Source of the DNA: Apoderus coryli
Lineage: Eukaryota; Arthropoda; Insecta; Coleoptera; Attelabidae
Direction: 5' to 3'
DNA: 64,000 bases
Assembly (NCBI GenBank): GCA_911728435.2
Contig: OU452200.1
Location: 32,193,715-32,257,714 of the forward strand
Shown: piece by piece, positions 28,929 through 40,592 of the stretch
Layout: each line of letters starts with the position of its first letter
Numbering within the stretch: position 1 is the stretch's first letter
Program-made: the position numbers and the translations under genes
Notes under the pieces: generated by a model
What the model saw: the letters and a program-made list of their open reading frames with translations, nothing else
Database searches by the model: none
Told to the model about the DNA's origin: nothing

Positions 28929-29315
28929 TTTTTCTACGACTGTTTTAATGCTTTTGAATAATTTTTAGAAAAATATTTGTTTTTCGAAACTTACCCCTGT
29001 TAACGTATAAGCCTAAATACGATAAATTAGAAGTATTAAATTGACTAGGTGGTGTTAAACTATATTCACTATCACTGTTTCTGTGTTTTGAAATTAGCGA
29101 AATACTTAATTATAATTATTATTAATTATAAATACCAAAACTGTCAATTTGGTCTTTGTATTTTCGGCGTTGCTATGGTGATTTTTCATGCCCGCCGCTA
29201 CTTTTGTCATTACCAGGAAACGCACGGGTAAATGAAAAACAGCATTACAATGTACTACATTTTCAAATCATGATTGAACATATAATAAAGGCATTTAAAG
29301 ACAGTCGTAGAAAAA
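28929..29315. mobile_element. MITE-like element with terminal inverted repeats
   Basis: Starts TTTTTCTACGACTGT (28929-28943) and ends with the exact reverse complement (29301-29315); the similarity extends to about 25 bases with gaps. Length 387 bp, no coding capacity. The superfamily is unknown. Confidence 0.5.
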
Positions 29316-30308
29316 TAATATTTTGTGTTTATTAGGTAATGTTTCGTATAATTAAAAGTAATTTTAAAACATTATAAATAAAATGCGCATTCCTACAGAA
29401 CAATTTTATATGTAATTTTGATTTTCTTTTCACAGCTAGTAGCATTTAATGTAACTATAATTCATTACATTATCTCTCATTACAAGACCTTGTTAGGTAT
29501 TTAAAACAATCTTTCTGTGACCTTAGTTGTCATTTCAATAGAGAATTGGCTGCAAACATTTTATTAGTTTTTTTTCGAAATTCAGCATTTCAACATGTTT
29601 GCAGGTATAAAGCGTTTAATATTATGATTTTAATAACAATATTAATATTACTGTATATGCCTTTCACTTTTTAAAATCTATACATACATCCAGTTACATG
29701 CTATATTGTGCTTGTTCATGTGGAATTTTATTTAAAACATAGACCAGTCGCAGTAGGATTAAGGAAACTACACACAACCGCAAAATCTAGGGATTTTAGT
29801 TTGAAAATATACCCACATAGGACCAAGTGTTTGTTGCCAGAATATTATCACAACTCTTAAATATTCAAAGTAGACAATATTCTAGAGGAATAGAAACAAA
29901 ATGAATTTTTTTAAATCATAATGGCCCCTTCTAATGCTGTGTATGTACATTCCCCAAAAGTAGCAAACGCAAACATTTTTCGAAATGAAAGAGGAGAAAA
30001 ACCTAAATGGCTTAGCCCTAATGTATTTATATAGAAATAGAACATTGAAAGTTGAGCAGAATACATTTGACATAAATATAATATGGGGATTATTTTATTA
30101 TTTATTTGTTTAAATCGAGGAGTTTAATTATTATACAAGAGAAGGAGCTGATTTGTTGGAAAAACCAAACAACAAAAACCAAACACACACACCCAAAACT
30201 GTGTGCTGTTACATTTAATAAAATATATATTTTTTATTTAATATAAGCGATTATCATAGACAGAGAGCTGGATACAGAGATTCTGGGATGATTCAGTGCA
30301 GTCGAAAT
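29316..30308. other. No gene recognised
   Basis: AT-rich spacer with no supportable ORF or repeat noticed. Confidence 0.4.
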
Positions 30309-30409
30309 TATATCGCCAAAAGGCGCACTGGAAGAGTAATGTGAGGGTATAGGGGGTATATATTTATTTTTTATTCATGAAAGTTATAGTCATATATAAA
30401 TTGAAAAAC

Positions 30410-31660
30410 TTATGTTTCATATCTAAAGTATTCTTCTCCATTATATGGCTCTATATTTACTAAAAATTTAAATAACTTTTTTTTAAACGAGTTAAAATTT
30501 TGGATGGTTTTAGGTAAACTGTTGTAAAATTTAATACTATTATAATACGTACTCATCTCTTTCACCGAAATTCTATGCCTAGGGTACGTGTAGTTACATG
30601 TCCTAGTTGAATATATTGCCTGACCACTATTTTCAACAAATAATGGTCGCTTTTCATAAAATAACAAAACACATTCCTGTATGTATATAGCAGTGACCGT
30701 TAATAAATTGTTAGATTTAAATTTACCCCTACAAGATTGCCTCGATCTTAAGTTAAAAATTATTCGTATGATTCTTTTCTGACTGAGAATTTTGAAATGT
30801 TTTTACCACTGCCATATAGCATAATTCCGTATCTTACTCGTGACTCAAAATTGGCGTGGTAGATCATAATTTTAGTTTTTAGATCTATATATTTACAAAT
30901 AACTCTAAAACTGTAGCAAATAGCGTTTAATTTACTCTCAACGTGGCTAATGTGACTATCCCATTAAAAAATTATTATCAAGAAAAATCCCCAAAAATTT
31001 AGCGCTGTCCTATCACTACAGATTCTGACTGATCAATTTTTTTATTTTTAGTTTTGAATAATACAATTTTTTTGTTGTTGTTATTTAAAACCAACTTATT
31101 TTTTGTAAACCAATTTTCTGTCAAACTCAGTAAAAAGCTTACCTTCTCTAGAGTATTGTTTATTGTTTTAGCCGAAACAAGTAGACTAGTATCATCAGCA
31201 TAGGTTATAATTTTCATATCGTTATTTGATTTATTTATATCTGTTAAGTCATTTATATTTAGAGCCACTCCTCGAATTCCGTACAACTCCAATTTCTTCA
31301 AAATAATACGATGGTTTACTGTATCGTAGGCCTTAGATAAGTCTAGAAATAATCCCAAAGATATTTTACCATCTTCCAAACCTATTACGATTGTAAATGT
31401 AAATGAATCACATTATTTCCCCTAAGAAAATTCATAATTCGGTTGCACATGACCCGTTCAAGAATTTTTGAGAAGGATGATAGAAGGCTTATTGGACGGT
31501 AATTCTCGAATCTTGATTCATCCCCATTTTTGTAACTGGAATTACCTGTGCCAGTTTAAGTTGTTTTGGAATTAAATATGGCGTATTTTAAAGAGTTGTT
31601 AATTATATGGACTAAGGGTTTACAAATTTCCCGCTTTATAAATTTAACTAAATTGGTGGA
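30410..31660 (-). pseudogene. APE-type LINE ORF2 remnant (RT and C-terminus)
   Basis: The minus strand encodes, in order: PKQLKLAQVIPV, then in another frame ENYRPISLLSSFSKILERV (near 31450-31530), LGLFLDLSKAYDTVNHRIIL (motif A, 31320-31370), a deletion that removes motif B (YGIRGVALNINDLTD), YADDTSLLVSA (motif C, near 31190) and WFTKNKLVLN, and finally the C-terminal YPRHRISVKEMSTYYNSIKF and YNSLPKTIQNFNSFKKKL (30410-30667). Several frame breaks and an internal deletion mean it is dead. The LINE group is CR1/jockey-like; the clade is uncertain. Confidence 0.7.
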
Positions 31661-31679
31661 GATTTCGTCATTTATCGTT

Positions 31680-32085
31680 TATCTTCCAGTTACCCTTCTT
31701 GCGACTGCGATTTACGTGCCTTATTCTTTCCGCTAGCCTTCTGGCGTTTTGCACGAATTCTCGTTTTGAAGTGTGGATTAATTAAGCAAACCAATTGCAA
31801 AAAATACACCTAACCACTTAGTTATTGTCAAATATGTTACAACTTTAGTGGTTTCGAGCCGCTGTTTATCTTCCAGTTACCCTTCTGGCGATTGCGATTT
31901 ACGTGCCTTATTCTTACCGCTAGCCTTCTGGCGTTTTGCACGTATTCTCGTTTTGAAGCGTGGAATAGGCAAACCGATTGCAAAAAATACACTTAGTCAC
32001 TTAATTATTACTATAGGTATATGTTACAACTTTGGTGCCTTCGGGCGACTGGTTATTTTCCAGTAACCTTTCTGGCTATTATTCT
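31680..32085. repeat. Tandem repeat, unit about 187 bp, two copies and a partial third
   Basis: ATCTTCCAGTTACCCTTCT at about 31681 recurs at about 31867, and a shorter, diverged start recurs at about 32055. Each full unit contains GCGATTTACGTGCCTTATTC, GCTAGCCTTCTGGCGTTTTG and a Lys-coding-like A-rich stretch. Satellite-like. It lies just inside the right arm of the inverted repeat. Confidence 0.75.
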
Positions 32086-32205
32086 GTAAATTTTCAAAAC
32101 TGTATATCTTATCACTTTCTTCATAAAAAAATAAATACATGTTTACCTCCTTCCCCTCACATTACTCTTCCACAACAGGCCTTCTAGCGACTCTCGCTAT
32201 ATGTG

Positions 32206-33179
32206 TGATAATCGACACTATTAATATCTAACATAATTGATATAATATATAATTTCAAATCCCCCTGAGCATCTGTCGCCAGCTCTTAGACTATTAGGTA
32301 CAGGTAAAGTACAATATCCTGTTCTTGTTATTATTTTTTTTTTTTATTTCATTAAAATTATTCGTTTTGTTGTTAATGTATTAAAGTGTTATTTATGTAT
32401 TTGTAACATGTATGACGTCGTTATAGATTCCGTCCTTGGAGCACTAAACAATATGCCAGAGATTGACGTGTATTTGAGAAGCGGTTAGTGAAAAATCAAA
32501 AAGTATGTAAATATGGTTAGCACGATTAAATAATTTTATTAATGGATAAAGTAAAATGAAATATCCAAGTCTTACTTTCATTTAGCTGTCGACATATTAA
32601 ATATACCCATTTAAGTAAATTATCTTCGAAATTAGGTATATTATCTAGTATTACAACAATTATTTCATAGATTTTTGTGGTATTGGCTGCTGATAATTTC
32701 ATTAAAATGGAAATTTTGTGTTGTTTGGTATAGTTTGTGATCTCGTAATATTTTTTTTCTAGAAACGCGTTAAAAATGTTAGTTTAAGGCATTGGTGTAT
32801 TAAAGTACACTTTAAAGCACTAGTGTCTTAAAGTACACTTTAACGCACTAGCGTCTTAAAGTAAAATGTAAAATTTTGGAAGAAAACGTCAATCTCATAT
32901 TGCACTCGATTTTCTGGGTAACCAATCCAAGGTAGCTGGACTGGCCGCTTCATTTATGTCATTTATCGGATCGATAAAACTATTATTTTCTTCTGTTTTC
33001 TTGTATTTTTAAGACAAAATTACAAGTGTCTTTTAAAAATCTGACGCAATGACAACACATTTGACATTTTCCGTAAACAATAAAGCCAACGGTTGACATG
33101 AACCTTTTTTGACAAATGTCTACTTTGAGAATTTTTTATATTTAATATATTTTTATAGGTATAAGATTCGTGTGCAAAG
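32206..33179. other. No gene recognised
   Basis: AT-rich spacer. It contains a short tandem repeat at 32800-32870: TTAAAGTACACTTTAA twice with a period of 28 and partial copies on both sides. Nothing else was seen. Confidence 0.4.
32800..32870. repeat. 28-bp tandem repeat with a palindromic core
   Basis: The near-palindrome TTAAAGTACACTTTAA occurs at 32800 and 32828, followed each time by GCACTAG and GT; a third, partial TTAAAGTA follows at 32856. Confidence 0.6.
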
Positions 33180-33307
33180 TTCCCTTCACAGCTCATATTA
33201 CTCCTTTTCTTAATAAACTAAAAGAACCTAGGCTGGCCATTCGGTTTGATTACTTGTATTCTGTTTTGTTGTAGGTATAATATTCTTACGATCCATATAC
33301 CTCAGTA

Positions 33308-34577
33308 CGAGGGTTGCCTTTTATATTTCGGGATTTGGCAACCCTGGTGTTGCAATCTGGTAACTGACAGCTCTATCCTAAAGTTGGACATTTTTGAAGT
33401 TTTACGTACTAAGAACGTTTTGACATACGAGCGCTATTTGTGTTGTTTACAGTAACTTAAAAGATTCATCTCGCCCCAACAATGGAATTAAATCGTGAAC
33501 ATTTTCGTGCGATTATTTTTACAACTCAGCAACAGTGCATGGATGAACTTAATTAAATTTTTGGCGATGAAGCTCCATCAAGGACCAGTGTTTATCGATG
33601 GTATGGTGAATTTAATCGTGGTCGTAGTTCACTCCAAGACGAATTTCGTGAAGGTCGTCCAAAAACAGTTGTTGTTCCAAAAACCATTGATGCTGTGCGC
33701 GAACTGATATTGCAAGATCGTCATGTGACCTATCAAGAGATTGAGACAACCTTAGTTAGTGGGACCAGCATACATTTAATATTGCATAAACATTTAACTG
33801 TCAAAACATTTTGTTCGCCTTGGATCCCACACAATTTGTCAATCGCTCAAAAAAAGGCTCGTGTCGATTGGTCGAAAGAAATGCTAAAAAATACGATCGC
33901 GGTGCTTCGACACACGTCTATGACATCGTGACAGGTGATGAATCGTGGATTTACGCGTATGAGCCCGAAAGTAAACAGCAGTCGACTGTATGGGTGTTTC
34001 AAGATGAGCCAAATCCAACAAAAGTTGTTCGCGCCCGACGCACTTCCAAGCAAATGGTGGCCTGTTTTTTTCAGAAAAACTGCACATGTTGCAACGGTAC
34101 CACTAGAACAACGCATAACAGTCGATTCTGAGTGGTACACAACCATTTGTTTGCCAGTTGTCTTCCAAGAAATCAGAAAACCAACCGCCGAACACGGATC
34201 ACTCTTCAACACGACAATGGGAGCTCTCACACATCGGCTCAAACAACTGCATTTTTTAGCACCCAAAACATCGATTTGATGAGTCATCCGCCGTATAGTC
34301 CTGACTTGGCACCCAATGACTTCTTTTTATTCCCGTACGTAAAAAACAAACTGAGCGGTCAACGTTTTTGCACACCTGAAGAAGCGGTTGCTGCATTCAG
34401 AGTGCATGTTTTGGAGATACCTCAATCAGAGTGGCAAAAGTGCTTCGACAATTGGTTCAAACGCATGCAAAAGTGTATAGATCTTCTTGGGGAATATTTT
34501 GAAAAACAATAAAGTGATTTTCGATGATTAATATTTGTTTTTGTTCTGTAATCCCGAAATATAAAAGGCAACCCTCG
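33308..34577 (+). mobile_element. mariner transposon (family 1), copy 1
   Basis: 1270 bp with terminal inverted repeats CGAGGGTTGCCTTTTATATT / its reverse complement, flanked by TA on both sides (33306-33307 and 34578-34579), as expected for mariner target duplication. Encodes a broken DD34D transposase. Inserted in the 3' coding end of a LINE. Confidence 0.9.
33482..34512 (+). pseudogene. mariner transposase, frameshifted
   Basis: Starts ELNREHFRAIIF (N-terminal helix-turn-helix), then DEAPSRTSVYRWY, GEFNRGRSS, REGRPKTVVVPKT, and the catalytic core in pieces: GDESWIYAYEP (first D), LQHDNGSSHT (second D) and the mariner signature YSPDLAPNDFFLFP (third D), ending in GEYFEKQ and a stop at 34510-34512. 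Compared with the copy at 48.9-50.1 kb, a short N-terminal stretch is missing, and several frame breaks divide it. It is a typical mariner of about 340 aa. No longer active, but may still serve as a substrate through intact ends. Confidence 0.85.
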
Positions 34578-35219
34578 TACCTGACTTGTTCTTGAGGAGG
34601 TATAATGTCCACGGACTTGATTTGCGTTTCAACTCCTTTACAATTCCGCAACATTCTACTGCTAAATTCGAAGGATGTTTTTCATATTATGGTCCTAAAC
34701 TTTTAAATAACTTAATAGATATTCTTAACTTATCGTTGTTTAGTTTCAAGAGAGAGTTGAGGCGCAGACTATTTCCTTAAATGTTATTCATGAGTGCGTG
34801 TTTCTTTTGTACAGTGTTAAGTTTGGAATAAGTGGAAGAGTGGCTATACCCAAATCTTATTCCTTTTGTGTAAACTGGCCTAAGTTATTTTTAAGCAAAC
34901 TTTGTGTTAAAGACACTTTGTAATTTAATAGGAATTTATTAATTTTATTATTAATTTAAGTATGTGCATCAATTTGTTAAAAATAATACCATTACCTAGA
35001 TTGCCATAGCAACATAAGTTGTATAAAAAAAAATAATAAGAAAAAAAAAATGTAATGTCATTATGAATTTTGTCAAACATATAAGTTTATTATAATTTTT
35101 CGTTGTAAATATTTATTTACAATATTACATAAAAGAAGTTATATTAATTAAAAACACTTTGTATGCATGATTTGTCATTTGGTTTTTTTATACAATAAAA
35201 CATTTATTATTATTATTAA

Positions 35220-35352
35220 TCTACGGTGGTATTTAAAACTATCTGTTTTTAATTTGCTAAACAATCTTAACATTTTTTAATAATAACACTCTTTATTCAT
35301 AAGGTACATACATAAGTACATAGAATGCGTCAAGAATTGAATGAAATTACAT
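35220..35352. other. LINE 3' UTR (minus strand) and short spacer
   Basis: On the minus strand this holds AATAAAGAGTGTTATTATT (near 35277-35300), a probable polyadenylation signal and tail of the LINE whose coding part begins at 35353. Confidence 0.45.
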
Positions 35353-37395
35353 TTAAAAATATAATTCTATAAAAGACAAATATTGTAAAATTACATTTAA
35401 CTCCAGAATTGATGATTCTACAGTTTTACCGCCACAGTTGAGACTGACCGTTTGTTTTCTCGATGTAAGGTAAGATGCTAACCATTGTAAAGGTGTTCCC
35501 CTAACACCAAAACTATGAAATTTGGATAAAATTGTCTGTTGATCTACCGTCTCAAAAGCTCGTGTATAATCAAAGAATAAACCCGAACACTTCAGCCTTT
35601 CCTCCAATGTCCTCAATACGCCACCGACGAACTGAATAATGGCATCCTGGGTAGATAAACCCTGCCTAAAACCAAATTGGTTTCCACCAATGATGTTGTA
35701 TTTGTTTATAAATTGGACAAGTCGTCGGTAGTACGCATTTTCAAAAACCTTTGAAAAAACTGACAATACAGAGACACCTCTATAGTTACAAATACTCACA
35801 GGATCCCCCTTCTTGAAGATAGGCACAACCCTGGCTAACTTTAATTGATGGGGAAATTTGCCTTCAAGAAAGGAACAGTTCACCAAGTGCGTTAAAATAG
35901 GCGCTATATACTCAATTACGGTCTTCAATAATGAACATGGGACACCATCAGGACCACTTGAATTCTTCCGTGTTACCCTACGCAAGATATTACACATTTC
36001 ATTCTCATGAACAGGGTAGAGAAAAAAGGAATCACCAACAATATCCGGCAGTCTCTGGCTGGACCGAGCTTCATTCGACTCAGTAATAGCTTTAATGGAG
36101 TTAATAAAGTACGCATTAAATGCCTCCGCAGCATGTTCATCATCTACATACTCATGACCATCACCATCCGCAAATGCAGAAGGGTACCGACGCTCTCCAT
36201 TCAGATCAACCTCCTCATTGATTATTTTCCAGCAGACCTTCGATTTATTGTTTGATGAATAGTAACGAGAATTATTATAAGCTCTCTTGGCATCAATTAT
36301 CTGTCTTTTGTGTTTTCCATGCAAAGCATTATATAGTTCCTTAATATTATGATCTTTGAAAATTTTACATTGATAGTCTAAAGCTCTGAGAAACTCTCCC
36401 CCAGCGACTATATCAGGTGTTACCCAACCATTGTGTGCCTTTCGATTCTTATACTTGACAGTTTTCAGTGCAAAACACAAATCTACTATGTCATAGAACC
36501 TATTACTAAATTGCTCGAATTTAGCATCGAAATCGACAGCACTTAAAACACCAGCCCAAGTCTCCCGATGTATATGACACTTAAACATATTAACATTAAA
36601 TTCGTCAGCAAAATATCTCTTATTATATTGGATGTTATCTTTAGATACTGGAGTTAAAATTTTAAAACTTACAACCAAATAAAAATGATCAGACAATTCT
36701 GCGTTTTGAACAACTGATGACAAAAGATCAACATAGTTATTAAAAAAAATGTTATCTATTATGCTCTTCGATTCACCCTGTACACGAGTATAGTCGAAAA
36801 CACATTGAGACAGATTGAAACTTCTTAAAAGGTTCAAAACCTCAGCAACATTTCTCGTATCATTACTTGAAAAATCAATATTAAAATCTCCACACAATAA
36901 AATATGTCTATCTTGAAATTGAAGATTGTTTAAAAATATTTCTAATTCCAATTTAAATTCACTTAAATTTGAATGAGGTGCTCGATATAAGCACACAATA
37001 TAATAGCGCTTACCAGACATCTGAAGTTCTGAACAGCATATCTCAAAAATACTCTCCGATGCCCTCACTAAAATATCTTTGGTGCAAGAAACCAAATCTA
37101 ATCTCATAAAAATGGAGACTCCGCCGCCTCTAAAAGAACGTGAAAAATAACTAATCAATTTATATTGACTAAGCTTCAGTGCTTCAATTTCATTGGATTT
37201 ACACCAGGTTTCTGATAGGCAAACAACATCCGGATACTGTTGCTGCATCAGCAATAAGTCAAGTTCAACAGTTTTTGAACGCATACTTCTGATATTAAGA
37301 TAGAAAACACGAATTCGATTCACTTCAGATATCTCATCATGCACACTCGACTTATTGGGCTGGTTTTGTACATTCAATATATTGTGCTTACTCAT
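35353..37395 (-). pseudogene. LINE ORF2: endonuclease and partial RT, internally deleted
   Basis: 680-aa open frame. Residues about 28-250 are the APE domain: FYLNIRSMRSKTVELDLLL, VCLSETWC, LCGDFNIDF, SDHFYLVVSF. The RT follows: NSSGPDGVPCSLLKTVI, VVPIFKKGDP, NYRGVSVLSVFSKVFE, GNQFGFRQGLSTQDAI, GLFFDYTRAFETVDQQTIL (motif A; the usual S/L before RAF is changed). After SGGKTVESSILE-like sequence the frame runs into an AT-rich stretch and stops, so motifs B and C (GVPQGS, YADD) and the C-terminus are missing, while a 3' UTR with a polyadenylation signal follows. This is an internal deletion of the element, not a simple 3' truncation. Confidence 0.8.
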
Positions 37396-37732
37396 CTTGA
37401 AGGTATAACAGAAAAAACCTGTTCCTACATTGCAAGAGACTTTTCAAATAAATTGCTAATCTGATTTTACCTGACTTTTTCAATGTTAGAAATTTACAAT
37501 TCACGAAATTCCTTGAGCATACAACAGAATTCACATGAGCAAAAACAATACGCTTCATCGTAATTAAATCATTAAAATAATCGTAATTATACATATTAAA
37601 TCCATCCGTGAGTTTGTTTAGATAGAAGTCGTTCGAATAAACAGGAACAGTGAACAAGATCAGGTTCGTTCTAGTACTGGTTTCTCGCAATATATCAAGA
37701 GTACCTTTCCCCAACCTTCTGCCCATCAGCAC
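37388..37732 (-). pseudogene. LINE ORF1 C-terminal part, esterase-like
   Basis: 114 codons overlapping the start of ORF2 by 8 bases. The pattern LILFTVPVYSNDFYLNKL, FNMYNYDYFNDLI, VVCSRNFVNCKFLTLKKSGK, RLAIYLKSLL resembles the second half of the SGNH/GDSL-esterase-like domain found in ORF1 of many insect CR1-group LINEs. Catalytic Ser is upstream and not seen; the His region is degraded. Assignment is by pattern only. Confidence 0.45.
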
Positions 37733-38232
37733 ATCTAATTCGTAACTGAGAAATTATTGCCGTTTGAACATAAAAAAAAATGTATGATATTTACATTGTC
37801 TTTACAGGGATAGTCTGTAACTGCGGTATACCAGCAAATGCTCCAGGCCAAACTTTAACTTTGAAGTATGAATTATTATGACTGTAAATCAAAATTCCTC
37901 TTTAGCATATTTTGGTAGTGGGGAGCGGGTTGCGGGTGAATCACCTCTTCGAACACTGGAAAGTTAGTTTATTGAAAATGTTTCACTCCAACTAGAGTTG
38001 CCAGACCAGAGACTTTTGACGTAGATGTTTTTCTCCAACTAGGGTTGCCAGACCAGAGACGAAGGAAAAACAAATATATCCGTACATAAAATTTGTTAGA
38101 AAAAGTATTCGGTACTTGGTCTACAAAATCTGCTATAAAAAGTTGATGTGTATAATAACGGGCTTATTGTAAATGATGGGAGATGTGAAAAAAAACTTAT
38201 TTAAGTAGATGTAGATATATAAATACATACAG
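37733..38232. other. No gene; short direct repeat
   Basis: Contains CTCCAACTAGAGTTGCCAGA at 37986 and a near copy at 38033 (period 47, followed in both by CCAGAGAC). Otherwise nothing recognised. Confidence 0.5.
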
Positions 38233-38590
38233 TGTACAGGGTGCGTACATCCGCATCTTGTGTTGGTAATAGGATATAATGGAGTTGTTACTTCTTGTCC
38301 GGCCATCGTTTGTGAACTGTGTTTCACCCGGCATATTGCCTGTTCACGCTAGGTGTCGCCAAAAACATCTCTCTCTCTCTCAATATATTTATTATTCCAG
38401 TGGCATAAAAAATAGGGGGATAAAAAGTGTCACTAACCCCTATAGCATGCCACTGGTTATTTTTTAAGAAGATTCTTTGTGTGAAAATATGACTTTTTTA
38501 AATAACATATCGGTCACTAAATGTGAAAAAAATATGAAAGGAGTTTTTGAATTATGGCAGATTTTTAATTTGAATCTGTGACACCCTGTA
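38233..38590. mobile_element. Possible small MITE with CACCCTGTA ends
   Basis: TACAGGGTG at 38235 and CACCCTGTA at 38582 are inverted relative to each other about 350 bp apart, each ending in a TA. Ends of this form are frequent in insect Tc1/mariner-type MITEs. No coding region. A (TC)n run lies at 38370-38380. The short inverted repeat makes this tentative. Confidence 0.35.
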
Positions 38591-40485
38591 TCTAGATAAC
38601 TAAACCCTTTAAGGGATATGTCCCTATATGAAAATACATGAATTAGCGAGAGCTTTCTGTGGTAAAGCGTTGTCGGCCGAATATAGAAACATCCTGTATA
38701 GGTATTTTTTGATTAGAGAACCCCAATAACCTAGCAATACCGATAGAAATAAATTAGTTTATTTTATTATTTTTGTTTTTTTATTTTAACTTATTTAAAT
38801 TGCGCTGTTAGTATGATTGAATATTCCTCTTGTTTCAAATTTTACCGCACGCCGTTGACGTTATCAGCTTTAGAACATTCGTTTTAGATTGGCTTGTCGT
38901 TACATCATTTTACTTACCTATACTTAGTCAGATGCAGTAAGCTGATATATTTTAAACACATTCACATTATTTCTAAATAAAAGATGATTGATCGTGTGTT
39001 GTGTTGCATAATAAATTAGAATGCGAATGAGGTTTCATTTGTTTATTTTTCTTTGAATAAAATATCTCTCTTTTACTGTTTATTATTAAATCAGACGCAG
39101 CTTGTTGTTATTTGTTTCGAACACAAATCAAGGCCTCCAATAATTAGATAATGTTGATCAAACGGAGAAATACGATTTAGTCGAATGCCCTACCCATATC
39201 ATTTCCGAAAGATCCAAAAACTTCCAATCCACTGCAAAATCCAAAAATTCCTTATTGAAGTTAACGTTTCTAATATTTAACAGATGCCCCTAATTTATTA
39301 TAATATCACAATCCATTTTTTTTTCTGTTAGGGTCTACGTCTTTACACGTAGTAGGCAGTCAGGAGTCAGGCACGATCATAAAGCCCAGAAGATGTACTC
39401 TTTACAGGGACTAGCTGGAATGACATTGTCATTGAACTAAAAAATTAAAAAAGAAATCAGATAAGTTATTGGCTTTAGTGTGTAAAATAATTGTAATTTG
39501 GTTTCTAAGCTATACCATAAATTACAAAAATTGTTACTAATAGATTTTTTCAATTAATGTATAATTACATTTTATAACAGTATTAATTTGAAACTAAAAA
39601 TTCGAAACAATTAAATATCTTGTACCTATAAATTTATCAAAATTTTATAATTTATATATTATTTTATCATTATTTCATACATCATGTGAAAAATATCATA
39701 TTTTTGTTAATTTTGTATGATATAATAAAAAACCTATAATAAACTAAAAGTTAAAAACTAAAAAAAAAATTGTCGTAATTGCTTTCTGAATTAAGCTATA
39801 ACGGATTTTTCAAAGCACAGTCTGGTTCTAAGTTGCTAAATTTAAAGAAAGTTTTTAACCAAAGTTGATAAGTGTATGGTAATGATATAAACGAAAAAAC
39901 TGAAACAATAATCCTTGTCATGAGTAAAACTGGAACCCATATCTCTCACTCTTGCTCTGTCAATTCAGCCATAGATACCTTCTTCTTTTGAACAATAAAT
40001 ATAGGTCACTGTAATTGAAGACGTTAAAGACATAGTGTATTGCTATTTCTATAGCAAATATACAATTATTGCAATTATGTTTGCAGAAATATCTGTTTCA
40101 ATACCTGTTGCAAGTAGGTACTTACTATCAATTAATTATACGGCCATTTATTAGTATTTCCGTAAAACCACGCTTGAATTGAATTGAAAATTACAACAGA
40201 TATTTGCTCCATATTATAAAGTATCATATTTACCTTCACCAGGAATTATAAAAATACAAATTACCTGACTTAAACATAGTCAAATATTTTAAAATTGTTT
40301 AAAAATATAACAAATTGTACTTTGAATAATATTAAAGTTAGAACAACGTTTTAGATTTAGTTATTATGTTGAAATATTGAAACACTAAAAATTAAACCTT
40401 TATTCAAAATCTAAAAATTAATTTATACATTGAAATGACGTTAATATTTCACAATTTAGAGTTTGGAGTTTCACAAAATTAAATC
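38591..40485. other. No gene recognised
   Basis: AT-rich spacer. A weak tRNA-like piece is read on the minus strand at 39930-39985 (A-box-like TGGCTGAATTGACAGAGC; B-box-like GGGTTCCAGTTTT). No ORF is worth reporting. Confidence 0.4.
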
Positions 40486-40494
40486 GTAGATCTG

Positions 40495-40499
<5 letters not shown>
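40486..40499. repeat. Target-site duplication, left copy
   Basis: GTAGATCTGCTTTT, repeated exactly at 45709-45722 on the other side of the I-type LINE. Confidence 0.85.
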
Positions 40500-40530
<31 letters not shown>

Positions 40531-40592
40531 AGAATGTTTGGCTTCAGACATAGTCTATTAGCCACAGATTATTGAGGAAGGTGAGGCGGTTA

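Larger units (their letters stand above)
30309..32205. mobile_element. Composite element bounded by an inverted repeat of about 90 bp
   Basis: TGGAAGAGTAATGTGAGGG near 30329 reappears inverted at 32153-32171, and similarity continues inward (GGTA...TATTTATTTTTTA...GAAAG against the inverted right arm) and outward (TATATCGCC..AGGC). Between the arms lie a LINE remnant (30410-31660) and a 187-bp tandem repeat (31680-32085). This fits a MITE or foldback element with internal tandem repeats into which a LINE inserted; alternatively two inverted copies of one repeat. Confidence 0.5.
33180..35219 (+). mobile_element. 3' end of an APE-type LINE, split by a mariner
   Basis: Coding fragments lie on both sides of the mariner: HITPFLNKLKEPRLAIRFDY before it (about 33196-33260) and DLFLRRYNVHGLDLRFNSF, IPQHSTAKFEGCFSYYGPKL, FSFKRELRRRLFP after it (34580-34780), the typical C-terminus of CR1/jockey-like ORF2. 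A 3' UTR follows, ending in ACAATAAAACATT and a short (ATT)n tail at about 35200-35219, like the tail of the first LINE in the window. Confidence 0.6.
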
